Shown piece by piece: positions 1-12,040 of a stretch of DNA of 64,000 bases. Both the position numbers and the translations under genes were made by a program. The stretch is taken from NCBI GenBank assembly GCA_947069175.1, contig CAMTDV010000017.1, positions 45,703,137 through 45,767,136 of the forward strand, given 5' to 3'. Position 1 is the stretch's first letter, and every line of letters starts with the position of its first letter. The notes under the pieces are model-generated. The model made no database searches, was not told the origin of the DNA, and saw only the letters and a program-made list of their open reading frames with translations. Source of the DNA: Scalesia atractyloides. Taxonomy: Eukaryota; Streptophyta; Magnoliopsida; Asterales; Asteraceae.

Positions 1-2536
1 TGGAGCTCTGTAGCCAAAAAGAGATGGAAATGTTCTTTTGGATGGATTATCCTCTGTGTAGAATTGTAACATTTCATCTTTAACTGCAAGCACTTCCAAA
101 GGGTAATTTACTGCCAGAGGTATTTGTCTTGTTAAATTTCGGCCAATAGGTGATTGAGTAAGTGGGTTTGATGTTGGTGATGATGGAGGTATGAAAGGTT
201 CTGGATTGGTTAGAAAAAGTGGTGTAGGTGTGGGTGTATCATCAGTCACTTTAAATTGTCTTTTTCTTGTATAGACTAAGCTTGGTGAATGAGTTGTTGT
301 GGATGTGTGTGTTTCAAAGGTTTGAATATGAGAGGATGTGATATCAGTGGTTTGGCTAACAGTTGATGAAGGGACTGTTGTGTTAACATCTGTTGTACCT
401 TTTGTAGTCACAACATCTGTTGCAGTGAGGATTGGTGAAGACGGTGGTGGTATTGTTCTCTACCTTTTAGCAGGTGATTTGTGAGGTGTGGTTGCTGGTT
501 TAGGTGCAGCAGTGGATATAGTACCAGCAGTGGTTTTGAGACCAACAGTGGTTTGCTTTTTGGTTTCTTGTGGTGGTGGTTTCTTTCTGTTTGAAGTGCC
601 AAGATCCTTTTTAAAAGTCCTTTTTCTGGTATCTTCATCATCTTCTTGAATGTCTAGAGTTTCATCAACTCCCCTTTTCTTTTCTTTGACAGATGTTTCA
701 GCAGAAGTTACCGAGGATTCTTTTGCAGGTTCTGGCTCTTGTTTTGACATATTATTCACAGACTCAGTTTTCTCCCCCTTTTTGGCATCATCTTTTTCGA
801 AGATAGGTGCAGAGGAAGTGCCAGACTTCTTTGTAAGGAATTCTTTGATACTCTTGAGGTCTGCCTGAGTTTCTCTATATCTTTCATCAACCAAATCTTT
901 GAGCATCGTTACACGGATTTCATGTTGATGGTCAGCAAGTTGATGTTGTTGTTGAAACAAAAGATATACTTGTTTAATTATGTCAGCAGTTTGAAGAGCA
1001 GAGGATTGAGCAGTGTTTTGAGACTTTGAAGCTTCTAACATCTGTTGCAACATATTATTGATATCTGCCACTAATGTCTCTATTGTAGTAACTCTCTCCG
1101 TCAAATCCTTATATTTTAGATCATCACCTAACTTAATAGGATCATCTGAACTCCTACAAGAAGTGGTAGTTATATCTATGTTATCATGAACAAAAGTTCC
1201 AACCCCTGTTTCAAACATAGATGCCCCTTTTTCTTGGTACTGGGGACTTCTTTCCACAGCAGAGGTTCCCTTAACAGACTCAACAGTGGTTGCTATGGTA
1301 GCCTTAGTAGAAATTGCCTTCAAAGGAGACTTATTTATAAAACTACTGTCCAGATGTAAATCAGTGGATTCAACATCTGTAGTAGCTGCTCCACTCGAAC
1401 TACCAGCAAGATTTTCATGAAATTCAAGTGGTGTAACCTCCTCAACTGTTTGTGGGTTAGTCAATGAAATTTTATTAGACACAACCATTGTAGAGGATAT
1501 ATTCTCAGTGATGTGTTGGTGAGAGAGGCCTTTTCATGTCTGACTTTCAATGACCTCAAACAGGTACTTCATGGTTGATTTAATTTGGGATGTGGGAAGT
1601 GAGGTGGAAAGAGAATTTGCCCTGGGAGAAGGATATTTCAACATACTCTCAAGTGAGGGTATTGTTTCAAGTTGTAGTTTCCCTGTGCTTACAACATGTT
1701 CCTTTGTGAGAAATCATGAGGACTTGTGGTTTTATGTGGAGATCTATCCAACTGTTGTGAGGAAGTAGCAACAGTGGTTTCTTGTGACTTAGGTGTTATC
1801 ACAGGGTTAACTTCTGGGATCTCATCTTCCAGAAAGCCCTTTTTGGTGGGTTTGGTGGGCATGGTGAATTTCTTTTTGGTCTTTTTGGAGGTTTTTGGTG
1901 GGGGTTGCACAACAGTGGTTGTGTTGCTGTAGTCACCAAGAGAAGTAGGCTCAGTAGTAGGTGGTTGAGTTTGGGCAGGTTGTTCTGATAAATCTTTCTC
2001 TACCACCTCTACTTGGGTTTTTGAAACTTTATCTTCATTAAAAATACGTGTAAAAGTTTCATGACCCATAGCTCCTGCGTTGCTAACTGGGCCAATTTTA
2101 GAATCATCTCCAGGTAATTGATTTTGAAGATATATGCTTAAAAACCTGGGATGTATCAAAAAGACCTTTTCTTTTGCAATATTATTATAATTATTAACAA
2201 TGTCATTGAACAATACTTGGGAAAAGTTTAAAATCTGAATATGTCAAAATAGCATATTCCAAATATTGCATGTTCAATGGAATTTCATTAAAACCAGTAG
2301 TTTTTGCTGAGAGACATGTCAAAATAGTATGAAAGAAAAATCTCATCTCAGCAGGAAAATTTGGTTTGAATATAGTCATACCTTTGATTAATGGTAAAAA
2401 CTGTTTTTAGATTTTTGAAATCGACATAGTTTGGTGAAACCTCTGTTCTGGATAAAACAGGGTTTTTATAGGGTTTCTGAAAAAGTGATGATGACGTGGC
2501 ATCTGATGCAACGACTGTCGAATAACGTTTGACCAC
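1..2536 (-). pseudogene. Additional ORF of an LTR retroelement (element A), broken, runs off the window
   Basis: Reading down from about 2536, the frames encode a protein of over 800 residues that continues past position 1. An N-terminal part (about 2536-2230) contains a globular stretch with HTIL, CLSAKTTG and NMQYLEYAIL, followed near 2140 by HPRFLSIYLQNQL. The rest is low-complexity Ser/Thr/Pro/Lys-rich, with a short coiled-coil-like stretch near 1050-850. The PRF block has the same position and pattern as MYPRFFQMLIDDKF in the ORF at 29980-33685, so I infer one protein family: the extra ORF that follows pol in some Asteraceae copia elements. Its function is unknown to me. Frameshifts near 2390 and 2215, a gap of altered frame at 1490-1690 and an in-frame TAG at 466-468 break it; after that TAG the frame stays open to the window edge. 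Confidence 0.6.
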
Positions 2537-3530
2537 GTGTAACCTCTGTTTGTGAATGGAAGAGAGTTGTTTGGCTAACCACTATTGGAAATTTTGATCA
2601 GTGGATAAGAACAGTGTTTGCAACTATCAGAGGATACACTTTTGACAGTGGATAGACTTTTCTAAACGAACAATGTTTTTGTGCTATCAGTGCTTTGAAC
2701 AGACTTTGAGAATTTATTGAAAAATTCAATTTTAAACTATTTTTAAGGATGAATTTTGATTTTCTATAAACATTTTACTACTATTTACACATGGATCACA
2801 AACAAAAGAAATTTGTTTTTAATCCATGTTTAGCATTCCAGACATAGAGATCAAGCTATCAAGGACAGATGATTCCAATTTTTTTTTATTTGCACAACTC
2901 CCAACTGATCTTTAGACTGGACATGTTATAAAGAAATCAAACCCTTTTTATAGCAATCCCTCATAAATGATGTCTGATGTCATCAGTGTTTGGATATCCT
3001 GTGATCCCACTGATTTTTGATGTTGTTTTGATCAACAACTGTTGAACCAGTAGAGGATAAGCTTTGTCAGTTGTTTTGAACATCTGCTGCTCTTGTGGTG
3101 AGAAATGTGAGTATCTGCAAGGTTAGCCAAAACAATCATAATATGAGATAACCTTTGAACATCAACAGATTTCTTTTGATTCATTATCAAGGAAGAGCAA
3201 CTCCCTTCTTTCTAAAAATAGAATGGGTTTACTTCCTGGCAGGTATTTGAGCTTTGACTATCTAAAACAAGTAAAAGCTCATCATGTGTTCCTAAAAAAA
3301 CTAAGAGGTTTAACACATGTCCTGATATGTACATGAAGCTTTTACAACTAAAAAAATTTAGTAAACACTTCTTGATGAATGAATCAATTTCACCTGATAG
3401 ATGTTCTAAGTCCCTTTTTGAAACAGTTTCAACCTTGAGATTCATCAGTTACTTAAACTTACCTTTACATAGTGGTTGCACTCAGTTGGTTTGGTAACAT
3501 ATGTTTGAGCAGAAATGAAGATCTAATTTT
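2537..3530 (-). repeat. Non-coding leader of element A with dispersed short repeats
   Basis: About 1 kb with no convincing gene. Variants of a short word recur: ATCAGTGGATA, ATCAGAGGATA, GACAGTGGATA and AGTAGAGGATA lie between about 2590 and 3060, and CAGTGG/CACTG words are also frequent in the neighbouring ORF. A 77-codon open frame at 3212-3445 has no family resemblance I recognise. The segment is cut at 3530 by the Copia-1 insertion and resumes at 11482. Confidence 0.45.
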
Positions 3531-3535
3531 AGGTT

Positions 3536-4415
3536 TGAAGGATATCCGCGGTATAATTTTAACTTTTATTTGATGAACCTGGTTCATATGTGTACATATT
3601 TGTTTGTTACAAAGATTAATCAAAACACTTTTGGCTAGTAAGTGTACATGTATATATATGTTAGTTAAAAATAAAATTTAACTAGTTGAAAAATATACAC
3701 ATATATTTTTAGGCAACGGAAACATAGGTAACAATATGTAAATAATATGAACACTGTTATATATACCAAGGAATACCCGTAATGGAACAAGGTCACCGAC
3801 ATGCAAACACGAAATATAAACGCAAACCATAGGGGGTTTAGATATACCTTCGGTTAGTAATAAACCGGTTGAGACACCGAGGTTCAACGAACAAGTGCTA
3901 GTTAACGAAGTAGCAAAACAAGGGAACGGGTCGGGAAGCGGCAGAGGTAGCCGGCGGTCTTTGGCGGCAGCGATACCCAGCGGCGGTTCCGACCGGCGGC
4001 GACTTCGGTGGCGGCGGCGGGTTAGCCGGCGGCGGTAGTGGGGTGACCGGTTGTGGGTGTGTGTTATTGAGAGCAATTTTGTTCTTGCAACAACAACCAA
4101 AACAAGACCCCAACACTCCCCTTTTATAATGCATGGACATCTTTGCATGTCTGCCAAGTGGCGACCATGCAAAATGCATGCGATGCCATTGGCCAAGATT
4201 CTCGGTGTGCGACAAGTGGCGATGCAAGAGTGCGTGCGTGACAAGTGGCATAGAGGAGTGTTCTTGTCTCATCAGGTCCATGTACCTGTGTATCGTTCGT
4301 AATTACCAGTTAAGTTAGTTAAGTGGATTTAAGTTCGTTGCCCACAGTGTAACTCTTACGGGTCAAGACCCGGTTGGCAGCGTTGACTTATCGAACCGGA
4401 CATAAATATCCAACA
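3536..4415 (-). repeat. 3' LTR of Copia-1
   Basis: Read on the minus strand it starts TGTTGGATATTTATGTCC and ends GGATATCCTTCA, giving the usual TG...CA ends. It is nearly identical to 10598-11476. It holds a GC-rich (GGC)n-like tract around 3940-4040 that opens spurious reading frames on both strands. The TSD AGGTT precedes it at 3531-3535. Confidence 0.93.
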
Positions 4416-4427
4416 GCTCCCACTTGG
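4416..4427 (-). other. Polypurine tract of Copia-1
   Basis: On the minus strand CCAAGTGGGAGC lies directly upstream of the 3' LTR start. This is the usual place and composition for the plus-strand primer of a copia element. Confidence 0.75.
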
Positions 4428-5257
4428 ACGGTCTCTGATAAGATCTCAACGCAGACAACCAGCGGTGCTCTAGCTACACATAGCTGCCCCCAACAGGTCA
4501 TGACACTTTAAAGTCACTAACCAAGGCATCTTCCCTTTAGCAACGTCTTACTACTTGAAGATAGTAGACTTATGGTAATCGTTGTCATCTATCCTTTCTG
4601 TAAAAGACATTGATTGAACAATGAAACATGGATCAGGTTCAATCTCATATGGCGTTCAGTCATTATCGTTCTCGTTCAAGAATCAAAGTGGTCCAATCAA
4701 ACACACAGTAAGTTTGGGTAAGGCCTTACACTTCACCAGTTTGAATCAACGAGGGCGCCCAGATGTCTAACTGTTACATAAATGTAAGAGTACAAAATCC
4801 CATCTCAACTACATCCCACTGAACTTCAGAGCTATTCCCAACCAATGCCTTTATGACTGGCAGTTACGCGACAGCGGTTGACACTGATCAAACAATAGTC
4901 TTTGATAAACGAGAGTTCTAGTATGTATCTCAGGTCAGAGGATACTAAATGAGTATACCAAAATCAAATACATCTTATGACCAAGATCCATGAAGATGAT
5001 TTGATGCGAGTTACATCCAACGTCATTCATAATGAGGTCTGTGAGTTTGGAAGTCAACTATTTGAGTCCAAAGTCAGAATAGTCTTAATTCAGAATCGTT
5101 CCCACGAGTCTGACCGACTACGGATAATTTAGAATACAAGATTCATGGATTAAACGTATCAGATTTGAACACAGTTGTAGGATTCAAGAATTACATTTAA
5201 CTAGTAAATCAAAACGAATGCAAGAGTACAACTGTTTGATGTTCGTACATCCAAATA
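4428..5257 (-). other. Non-coding 3' region of Copia-1
   Basis: About 830 bp between the natural end of pol and the polypurine tract. I see no open frame of note and no repeat structure. Confidence 0.6.
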
Positions 5258-8200
5258 CTAAATCAAAAACATATCACTAGCTAATCTAAGCCCAATAGAG
5301 TCCATATGATGATTTTGTTTTTCTTGAGTCATTGGCTTAGTAAATGGGTCAGCTAGGTTTTGATCTGTGTCAATTTTTCTTATAACGATATCTCCACGTT
5401 CCACAATTTCACGTATGTAGTGGAACTTTCTTAAAATGTGCTTGGCTATGTGATGGGATCTAGGCTCCTTGGCTTGAGCAATAGCACCTGTGTTATCACA
5501 AAATATCTAGATGAGTTTCATGATACTTGGAACCACATCGAGATCTGTTATGAACTTCTTCATCCAAGCAGCTTCCTTTGCGGCAATGTACTCAGATTCC
5601 GTGGTGGAATCAGCCACAACACTCTGCTTGGAACTTTTCCATGAGACAACTCCTCTGTTGAGAGTTAACACGAAACCCGTTTGTGAGCGAGAGGTATCTC
5701 GGTCAGTTTGAAAACTAACATCAGTGTAACATTTTACTGTGAGCTCCTCATTGACTCCTCCAAATATCAAGAACATATCTTTTGTCCTTCTCAAGTACTT
5801 ATGGATGTTCTTAAATGCAGTCCAGTGGGCAATCCCAGGGCTCTGCTGGTAACGGCTTGTCATGCTCAAAGCATACGAGACGTCTGGTCGAGTACATACC
5901 ATAGCATACATGATAGAACCAATCGTGGAAGCATATGGAACTGTTTCCATTTGCTTTATCTCACGGTCATTAGAGGGAGCTTGTGATTTGTTCAAGACGG
6001 TTCCTTTAGCCATTGGAACACCTCCTTTCTTGGAGTTTCCCATTTTGAAGCTTCTTATCACTTGATCTATGTATGTGCTCTGAGTTAGCCCAAGAAGTCG
6101 CTTAGATCTATTCCTATAGATCTTGATTCCCAGAATGTAAGCGGCTTCTCCAAGATCCTTCATTGCGAAACAAGATCCCAACCAATGCTTAATTTCCTTA
6201 AGCATGGGGATGTTGTTTCCAATGATCAATATATCATCTACATACAAGATGAGAAATGATATGGCACTCCCACTAGCCTTTCTGTAAACACAAGGCTCGT
6301 CTTCGTTCTTGACAAAACCAAACTCTTTGACTTTCTGGTCAAAACAAAGATTCCAGCTCCGAGATGCTTGCTTGAGTCCATAAATGGACTTGTTTAGCTT
6401 ACATACCCTATTGGGATATTTTGGATCGATAAAACCGTCAGGCTGAACCATATAAACATCTTCATAAAGATGTCCATTGAGAAAGGAGGTTTTAACATCC
6501 ATTTGCCAAATTTCATAATCATAGTACGCAGCTATGGCAAGTAATATCCTGATCGACTTGATCATAGCAACGGGCGAGAAAATTTCATCATAGTCGACAC
6601 CTTGAGTTTGAGTGAAACCTTTCGCTACTAGCCGTGCCTTATAGGACTGTATATTTCCATGCATGTCGGTTTTTCTTTTAAAAACCCATTAGCTCCCTAC
6701 TGCCCGAGATTCGGGCGTAGCTCAACCAAGTCCCAGACTTGATTGTCACGCATGGATTGCATCTCGGCTTTCATGGCCTCTAGCCATTTCGCAGAATATG
6801 GATTAGAAATAGCAGATTTGTAACTAGTAGGCTCGTCATCAGACTTGGCTACTGTCAGGACTTCAGAACCCTCAATATGCCAAAGGTATCTATCGTGTTC
6901 TTTACAAGTCCTGATACTCCTGCGAAGGCTTGTGTTCAAGTCTGAATCAGTGTCAACAATTTGTTGTGGTTCAGACGTTCCGACCTCCTCAACGGTTGTT
7001 TGTGGTCCTTGAACTTCTTCAAGATCCAGCAAGTTACTTCTAGTTCCTCGACTAAGAAGTTCATCTTCAAGGAATCTTTTAGCCTTTCTTTTGATGGAAA
7101 TCGTATTTGCATCAGGATGGTAGAAGTAATAACCGCTTTGGGTATAGTAATCGACGAAAACTACCTTTTCGCCTCGAGGGTCGAGCTTGTCATCAGAATC
7201 ACTTGTGATGTAAGCATCACACCCCCATATTCTAAGGTAACTCAAGTTTGGCTTACGCCCTCTCATATGGAGTCTTATTCACCTTTTTGGTCGGCGCTAG
7301 ATTTACGAGTCGTGCAGCAGTCATAAGAGCAAAACCCCAAAAGGAGTGAGGCAAATTTGTTCTACACATCATCGATCGGACCATATTCAGCAGGGTCCGA
7401 TTTCTCCTTTCACAAACGCCATTAAGTTGGGGTGTGCCTGGTGGAGTGGGTTGTGAAACTATTCCACGTTCCTTTAGGTGATCAAGAAATTCTAAGCTGA
7501 GTATTCACCGCCTCGATCTGAGCAAAGCATTTTAATCTTTCTATTAAGTTGGTTTTCAAATTCGTTCTGAAACTCTTTGAACTTTTCAAAGGTTTCATGC
7601 TTATGATTCATAAGATAAACATAAGCATATCGACTATAATCATCGATGAATGTAACGAAGTATCTCTCGTGATTCCTAGTCATGGTTCTAAAAGGACCAC
7701 ATACATCTGAATGCATGAGTCCTAATAGATCACTAGCTCGTTCACCAACATGGGTGAAGGGATCCTTGGTGAGTTTGCCAGCTAAGCATGATTCACAATC
7801 ATCAAATGAGTCCGCTTCGGTGGATTCAAGAATCCCCTCAGATTGGAGCCATTTTATGCGTGCCTTGCTTATGTGGCCAAGTCTACAATGCCATAGGAAT
7901 GAATCACTAGTACCATTTTTCTGACGTTTAGAAAGGTGATATATGTTATTGCTAGGTTGAACATCAATTTCATAAATATCGTTTCGAGGTTTAGCCTCAA
8001 AATAGTAAGTATCATTTAGATAAGCAGAAATAGCAACATCATTAAAAACATATCTAAACCCTTGTTCAAAAAGCAAACAAACTGAAATGATTTTCCTAGT
8101 CAAACCAGGTGCAAAAAGACAATTGTTCAAAACAACAACAAGACCAGAAGGACATGTAAGATTAAATGTGCCAGTTGCTAGAACTGGGACTTTCTTCCCA

Positions 8201-9218
8201 TCGCCAACAATGAGTTCCATGTTCCCTGGTTTTAGTTTCTTCCACTTTTCAGGCTCTTGCAAGACATTAGCGATGTGATAACCACATCCGGTATCAAATA
8301 CCCATGTGTTGCTAGAAATAGTGAAAAGCTCGATAACATATATCAGAATACCTGAAGAAGTGCCTTCTCCATTGGCCTTCTTTGCTTTGAGCTTAGCAAG
8401 ATACTCGGGGCAGTTACGTTTCCAGTGCCCCATCTTATTACACTCATAGCATTGCCGCTCTTCTGAATGAGGGGCTTTCACATCTTGTTTGCTCTTGTTG
8501 GTGGCATGTTTGGCAGCAACAGGAGCCTTTCCTTTGTTTTTGCTGTTGAGACTTTTCTTTGTTATGGGCTTCCTAACACCACCAGGTCGAACCACTAACA
8601 CTTGGTTTGTTTTGTTGGAAATGTTCATCTCTGCCGTTTTGAGCATCCCATGTAGTTCTGGCACTGTCTTTACCCAGTCATTCATGTTAAAGTTCATAAC
8701 AAATTGATCATAGTGACTGGAAAGAGAGTTGAGAATGAAGTCAACAGCCATCTCATCTTGGAGAGGATAACCAAGTTTATTTAATTGGTCGATGTAGCCT
8801 TTCATCTTGAGGACATGAGCACTAACTGAGGAACTCTCTTGCATTCTACAACTTATGAGCTGTTTCATGGTGCCATAGCGTTCCTGGCAGGCTTGTTTCT
8901 GAAACATGCCTTTGAGTTGCTCAATCATGTCGAGGCACTCATGTCTTCCATATTCTTCTGGAGATCTGGGGATATGGTGGCTTGCATGAGGCAAGCAACT
9001 TCTAGGGCATCTTTTTTATGTTTATCGAAAGCCTTCTTCGCAGCAGCAGTACCATTTTCAGGCGCTGTTGGAATTGGAGTTTCCAAAACATAAAGCTTCT
9101 TTGCCATTTTGAGAACGATTCTCAAGTTGTGGTGCCATTCAAGAAAATTGGTGTTATTTAGTTTGTCTTTCTCAAGTATGGACTTGAGAGCAAAAGAGGA
9201 GTTGTTTTCAGATGACAT
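5258..9218 (-). pseudogene. Copia-1 gag-pol polyprotein, broken by frameshifts and a stop
   Basis: Starts at ATG 9218 (MSSENNSS) and ends at TAG 5258. Domains in order: gag (about 9218-8500); a CCHC zinc knuckle CYECNKMGHWKRNC near 8440; an aspartic protease-like FDTGCGYHI near 8300, where copia proteases usually have DSGA; the pre-integrase HCRLGH near 7890; integrase with HSDVCGPF and CSDRGGEY (about 7730-7500); reverse transcriptase with an intact YVDD near 6250; and RNase H (about 5750-5260). Breaks: gag changes frame near 8950, integrase near 7495, again near 7265 and near 6695, and an in-frame TAG lies at 5507-5509 inside RNase H. A working element would make virus-like particles and copy itself through RNA; this copy cannot make an intact polyprotein. 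Confidence 0.93.
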
Positions 9219-10583
9219 CTGTTAAGCAAAAATTATTTTTAATTAGTATTTTAATGCATTTTCCTTATTTAGTGAGGTGAGACGATAAGGAACGAGAATC
9301 CGGTTAGAAGTTATTTCTAAAGGCAGCTGTAGCACGCAACATTAGCAAGAAGTTCAAGTGGACTGACAACGATTATCAATTGTGAGAAAAGCACAACTCC
9401 CGGGGTTTATGAGGCTGCGAGGAAAACTATTTTGCCCTTGCATTGATACGTTTGGCCTCATCTATGCCACTTTTATTCTCGAGACAGCTGTAGCACGTCA
9501 CACGAGAAGAAAAGTAATAGTCGTCCTAAAACGGACACATGGAAGGGTCGGATGTGTCGACGAAGCCCTTGCACCTTGGAAGGATAAACTAGACACCAAG
9601 TGTTGTGCTGTGGCTCCAACACTGATGGTTCGCATTATGCCCCAAGTGTTACTAGTAGTAGGATGGCATAGACCATTGATTTTAATTTTACCAAATAGGG
9701 TCGTTATAGTCGGGTTTTAATTTAGATATTAACTTTACGACTATACCAAAAGGACCCTTTCACCTCTCAGGACAATTAGTTTTAGATAACCTATAAAACT
9801 AAGTTTGTCGCGACTTGAAATAACCAATTAAAGTTAATAGTGGAGACTATTAAGTTCATGAGTTTTAAAGATGTGATAAAAGGTTTTAAAACTCTAGTGG
9901 TTATAAAAATTTACAAGTTGCTAGAACTTGCTTTTCTCGATTTCATTTTTAAAACCCCTTTTAAAAATGCGTATTGGTATTAGGTTGATTTGTAATAACA
10001 TTTATTAAAAGCAACCATAATAGAAAATGAATATGTAAATCACATGGGCATGGTTATGATCTTGCTAGAGCCAAGTAGCAAGATCAAATGGGTCACGGTC
10101 ACAACACACAAAACAACCACAAGGATGGACTTGAGTGCATCTTGTTATCTTGAGCGACTCCCACTAACTCCAAGACTCCTCTTGGCATTCGGTTTTGCTT
10201 TGGTTCTTTACGTGTCTTCGTATTAAAAATATTTAACAAGTAAACATAATAAATACAAAAACCTATCTATTACAACTTTGAACCACAAAACGGGCCAAAA
10301 CCATAAATTAATCTATTACAACTTTGAGCCGCAAAGTGGGCCAAAACCATAGACAAAACCAAACATAAAACACAACCACAAGGTCGGGCCCTATTTACAT
10401 ATTCAACATAACCAAAGGTTTATGGAGGCAAGTTTTGGTCAACCAAATATAAACAATTAAATATGACCAAAATATATATTGCCTTCGATAAAATAAACCA
10501 AAAAACTTTAGACTTTTAAAGTTTGTGATTTATTATTCCGGTGAAAAATAAAGACCGGTTTTGGTTTGCATGTGGTAAGCATC
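9219..10583 (-). other. Untranslated leader of Copia-1
   Basis: About 1.36 kb between the primer-binding site and the gag start, with no convincing ORF. It contains two ~46 bp direct repeats at about 10265-10357 (each with TCTATTACAACTTTGA and GGGCCAAAACCATA) and two shorter related words, CAGCTGTAGCACG, near 9325 and 9485. Confidence 0.6.
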
Positions 10584-10596
10584 GGCTCAGATACCA
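10584..10596 (-). other. Primer-binding site of Copia-1 (tRNA-iMet type)
   Basis: On the minus strand TGGTATCTGAGCC follows the 5' LTR end by one base. It matches the common initiator-tRNA-Met primer site TGGTATCAGAGC with one difference. Confidence 0.85.
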
Positions 10597-10597
10597 C

Positions 10598-11476
10598 TGA
10601 AGGATATCCGTGGTATAATTTTAACTTTTATTTGATGAACCCGGTTCATATGTTTACATATTTGTTTGTTACAAAGATTAATCAAAACACTTTTGACTAG
10701 TAAGTGTACATGTATATATATGTTAGTTAAAAAAAAACTTTAACTAGCTGAAAAATATACACATATATTTTTAGGCAACGGAAGCATGGTAACAATATGT
10801 AAATAATATGAACACTGTTATATATACCAAGGAATACCCGTAATGGAACAAGGTCACCGACATGCAAACAGGAAATACAAACGCAAACCACTGGGGGGTT
10901 TAGATATACCTTCGGTTAGTAATAAACTGGTTGAGACAGCGAGGTTCAACGAACAAGTGCTAGTTAACGAACTAGCGAAACACGGGAATGGGTCGGGAAG
11001 CGGCGGAGGTAGCCGGCGGTCTTTGGCGGCGGCGATACCTGGCGGCGGTTCCGACCTGCGGCGACTTCGGTGGCGGCGGCGGGTTAGCCGGCGGCGGTAG
11101 TGGGGTGACCGGTTGTGGTGGTGTGTTATTGAGAGCAATTTTGTTCCTGCAACAACAACCAAAACAAGACCCCAACACTCCCCTTTTATAATGCATGGAC
11201 ATCTTTGCATGTCTGCCAAGTGGCGACCATGCAAAATGCATGCGATGCCATTGGCCAAGATTCTCGGTGCACGACAATTGGCGATGCAAGAGTGCATGCG
11301 CGACAACTGGCTAGAGGAGTGTTCTTGTCTCATCCGGTCCATGTACCCGTGTATCGTTCGTAATTACCAGTTAAATTAGTTAAGTGGATTTAAGTTCGTT
11401 GCCCACGGTGTAACTCTTACGGGTCAAGACCCGGTCGGCAGCGTTGACTTATCAAACCGGACATAAATATCCAACA
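10598..11476 (-). repeat. 5' LTR of Copia-1
   Basis: Near-identical partner of 3536-4415. It is flanked by the primer-binding site on the inside and by the TSD AGGTT (11477-11481) on the outside. Long open frames at about 10843-11379 are GC-rich LTR sequence repeated in the other LTR and are not genes. Confidence 0.93.
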
Positions 11477-11481
11477 AGGTT

Positions 11482-11942
11482 TTCCTTTTGTAGTACTAAC
11501 TTGTGAACTCTCAAGTGTTTTATGTTTATACTCTTTTCTTTTATCATCAAAAGTTTTGAGATAAACACACTTTTAAGTTTTGTGATTTTCTTCTATTCCC
11601 CTTTTAACCTTTCCATAGGCAAATGTCATACCATTCACTGGAGGGATTTTGAGGAAAGAGTAATCAATCCAGAACCATTTACAGTAATGTTTTGAGAACC
11701 TTAGACATTTATGCAAAAAGCTTATGCTAAAATTCACATTACTTTTGATCTGATGTTCTAGACCTCGACTCATAATCATTAATCATGGAGTCATCACAAA
11801 ATCCAACACAAATCCTGAAATCGTATATAATGTGATTTGACTCTTACTCTGCTTTTCAACAAAAACGAACAACACAGTATCACAGAAATTGAGCTGATCT
11901 TTTTATGTCAAATCGATTGTTAGATTGAATTTGACTGACCTC
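11482..11942 (-). other. Internal leader of element A, right-hand half
   Basis: The 461 bp between the Copia-1 insertion and the element A primer-binding site join 3530 once Copia-1 is removed. No ORF of note. Only about 1.5 kb separates the primer-binding site from the additional ORF, which leaves no room for gag-pol. Element A is therefore an internally deleted or non-autonomous derivative. Confidence 0.55.
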
Positions 11943-11954
11943 GCTCTGATACCA
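11943..11954 (-). other. Primer-binding site of element A
   Basis: On the minus strand TGGTATCAGAGC matches the initiator-tRNA-Met primer site exactly. It lies two bases inside the LTR end (…CCTAACA, boundary at 11957). Confidence 0.8.
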
Positions 11955-11956
11955 AT

Positions 11957-12040
11957 TGTTAGGATCTGAGTTTAACCTGATTGTGTTGTTTTAAACAATT
12001 TAAACATAAAATAAGATAAACCATATAAATCGCAAAACAA
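11957..12040 (-). repeat. Truncated 5' LTR end of element A
   Basis: About 80 bp of LTR remain, ending CTAACA on the minus strand next to the primer-binding site. The sequence changes abruptly to gypsy gag coding sequence at about 12035-12041, so the LTR was cut by a deletion or rearrangement. Confidence 0.5.

Larger units (their letters stand above)
3531..11481 (-). mobile_element. Complete Ty1/copia LTR retrotransposon (Copia-1)
   Basis: A full-length element in minus orientation. It is bounded by near-identical ~880 bp LTRs (3536-4415 and 10598-11476) and by a 5 bp target-site duplication AGGTT at 3531-3535 and 11477-11481. On the minus strand the order is LTR, primer-binding site, about 1.4 kb leader, gag-pol in copia order (gag, zinc knuckle, protease, integrase, reverse transcriptase, RNase H), polypurine tract, LTR. 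The LTRs differ at scattered sites (roughly 5 % by eye), so the insertion is not recent. The gag-pol is broken, so it would depend on another copy. It sits inside element A, which resumes on both sides. Confidence 0.95.

Noticed and set aside
3212..3445. 77-codon minus-strand frame as a host gene
   Set aside because: Lies in the leader of element A. No start context, no family resemblance and no neighbouring exons.
10843..11379. Overlapping open frames of 67-162 codons, also present at 3678-4318
   Set aside because: They lie inside both LTRs of Copia-1 and come from a GC-rich tract read in several frames. No protein family resemblance.
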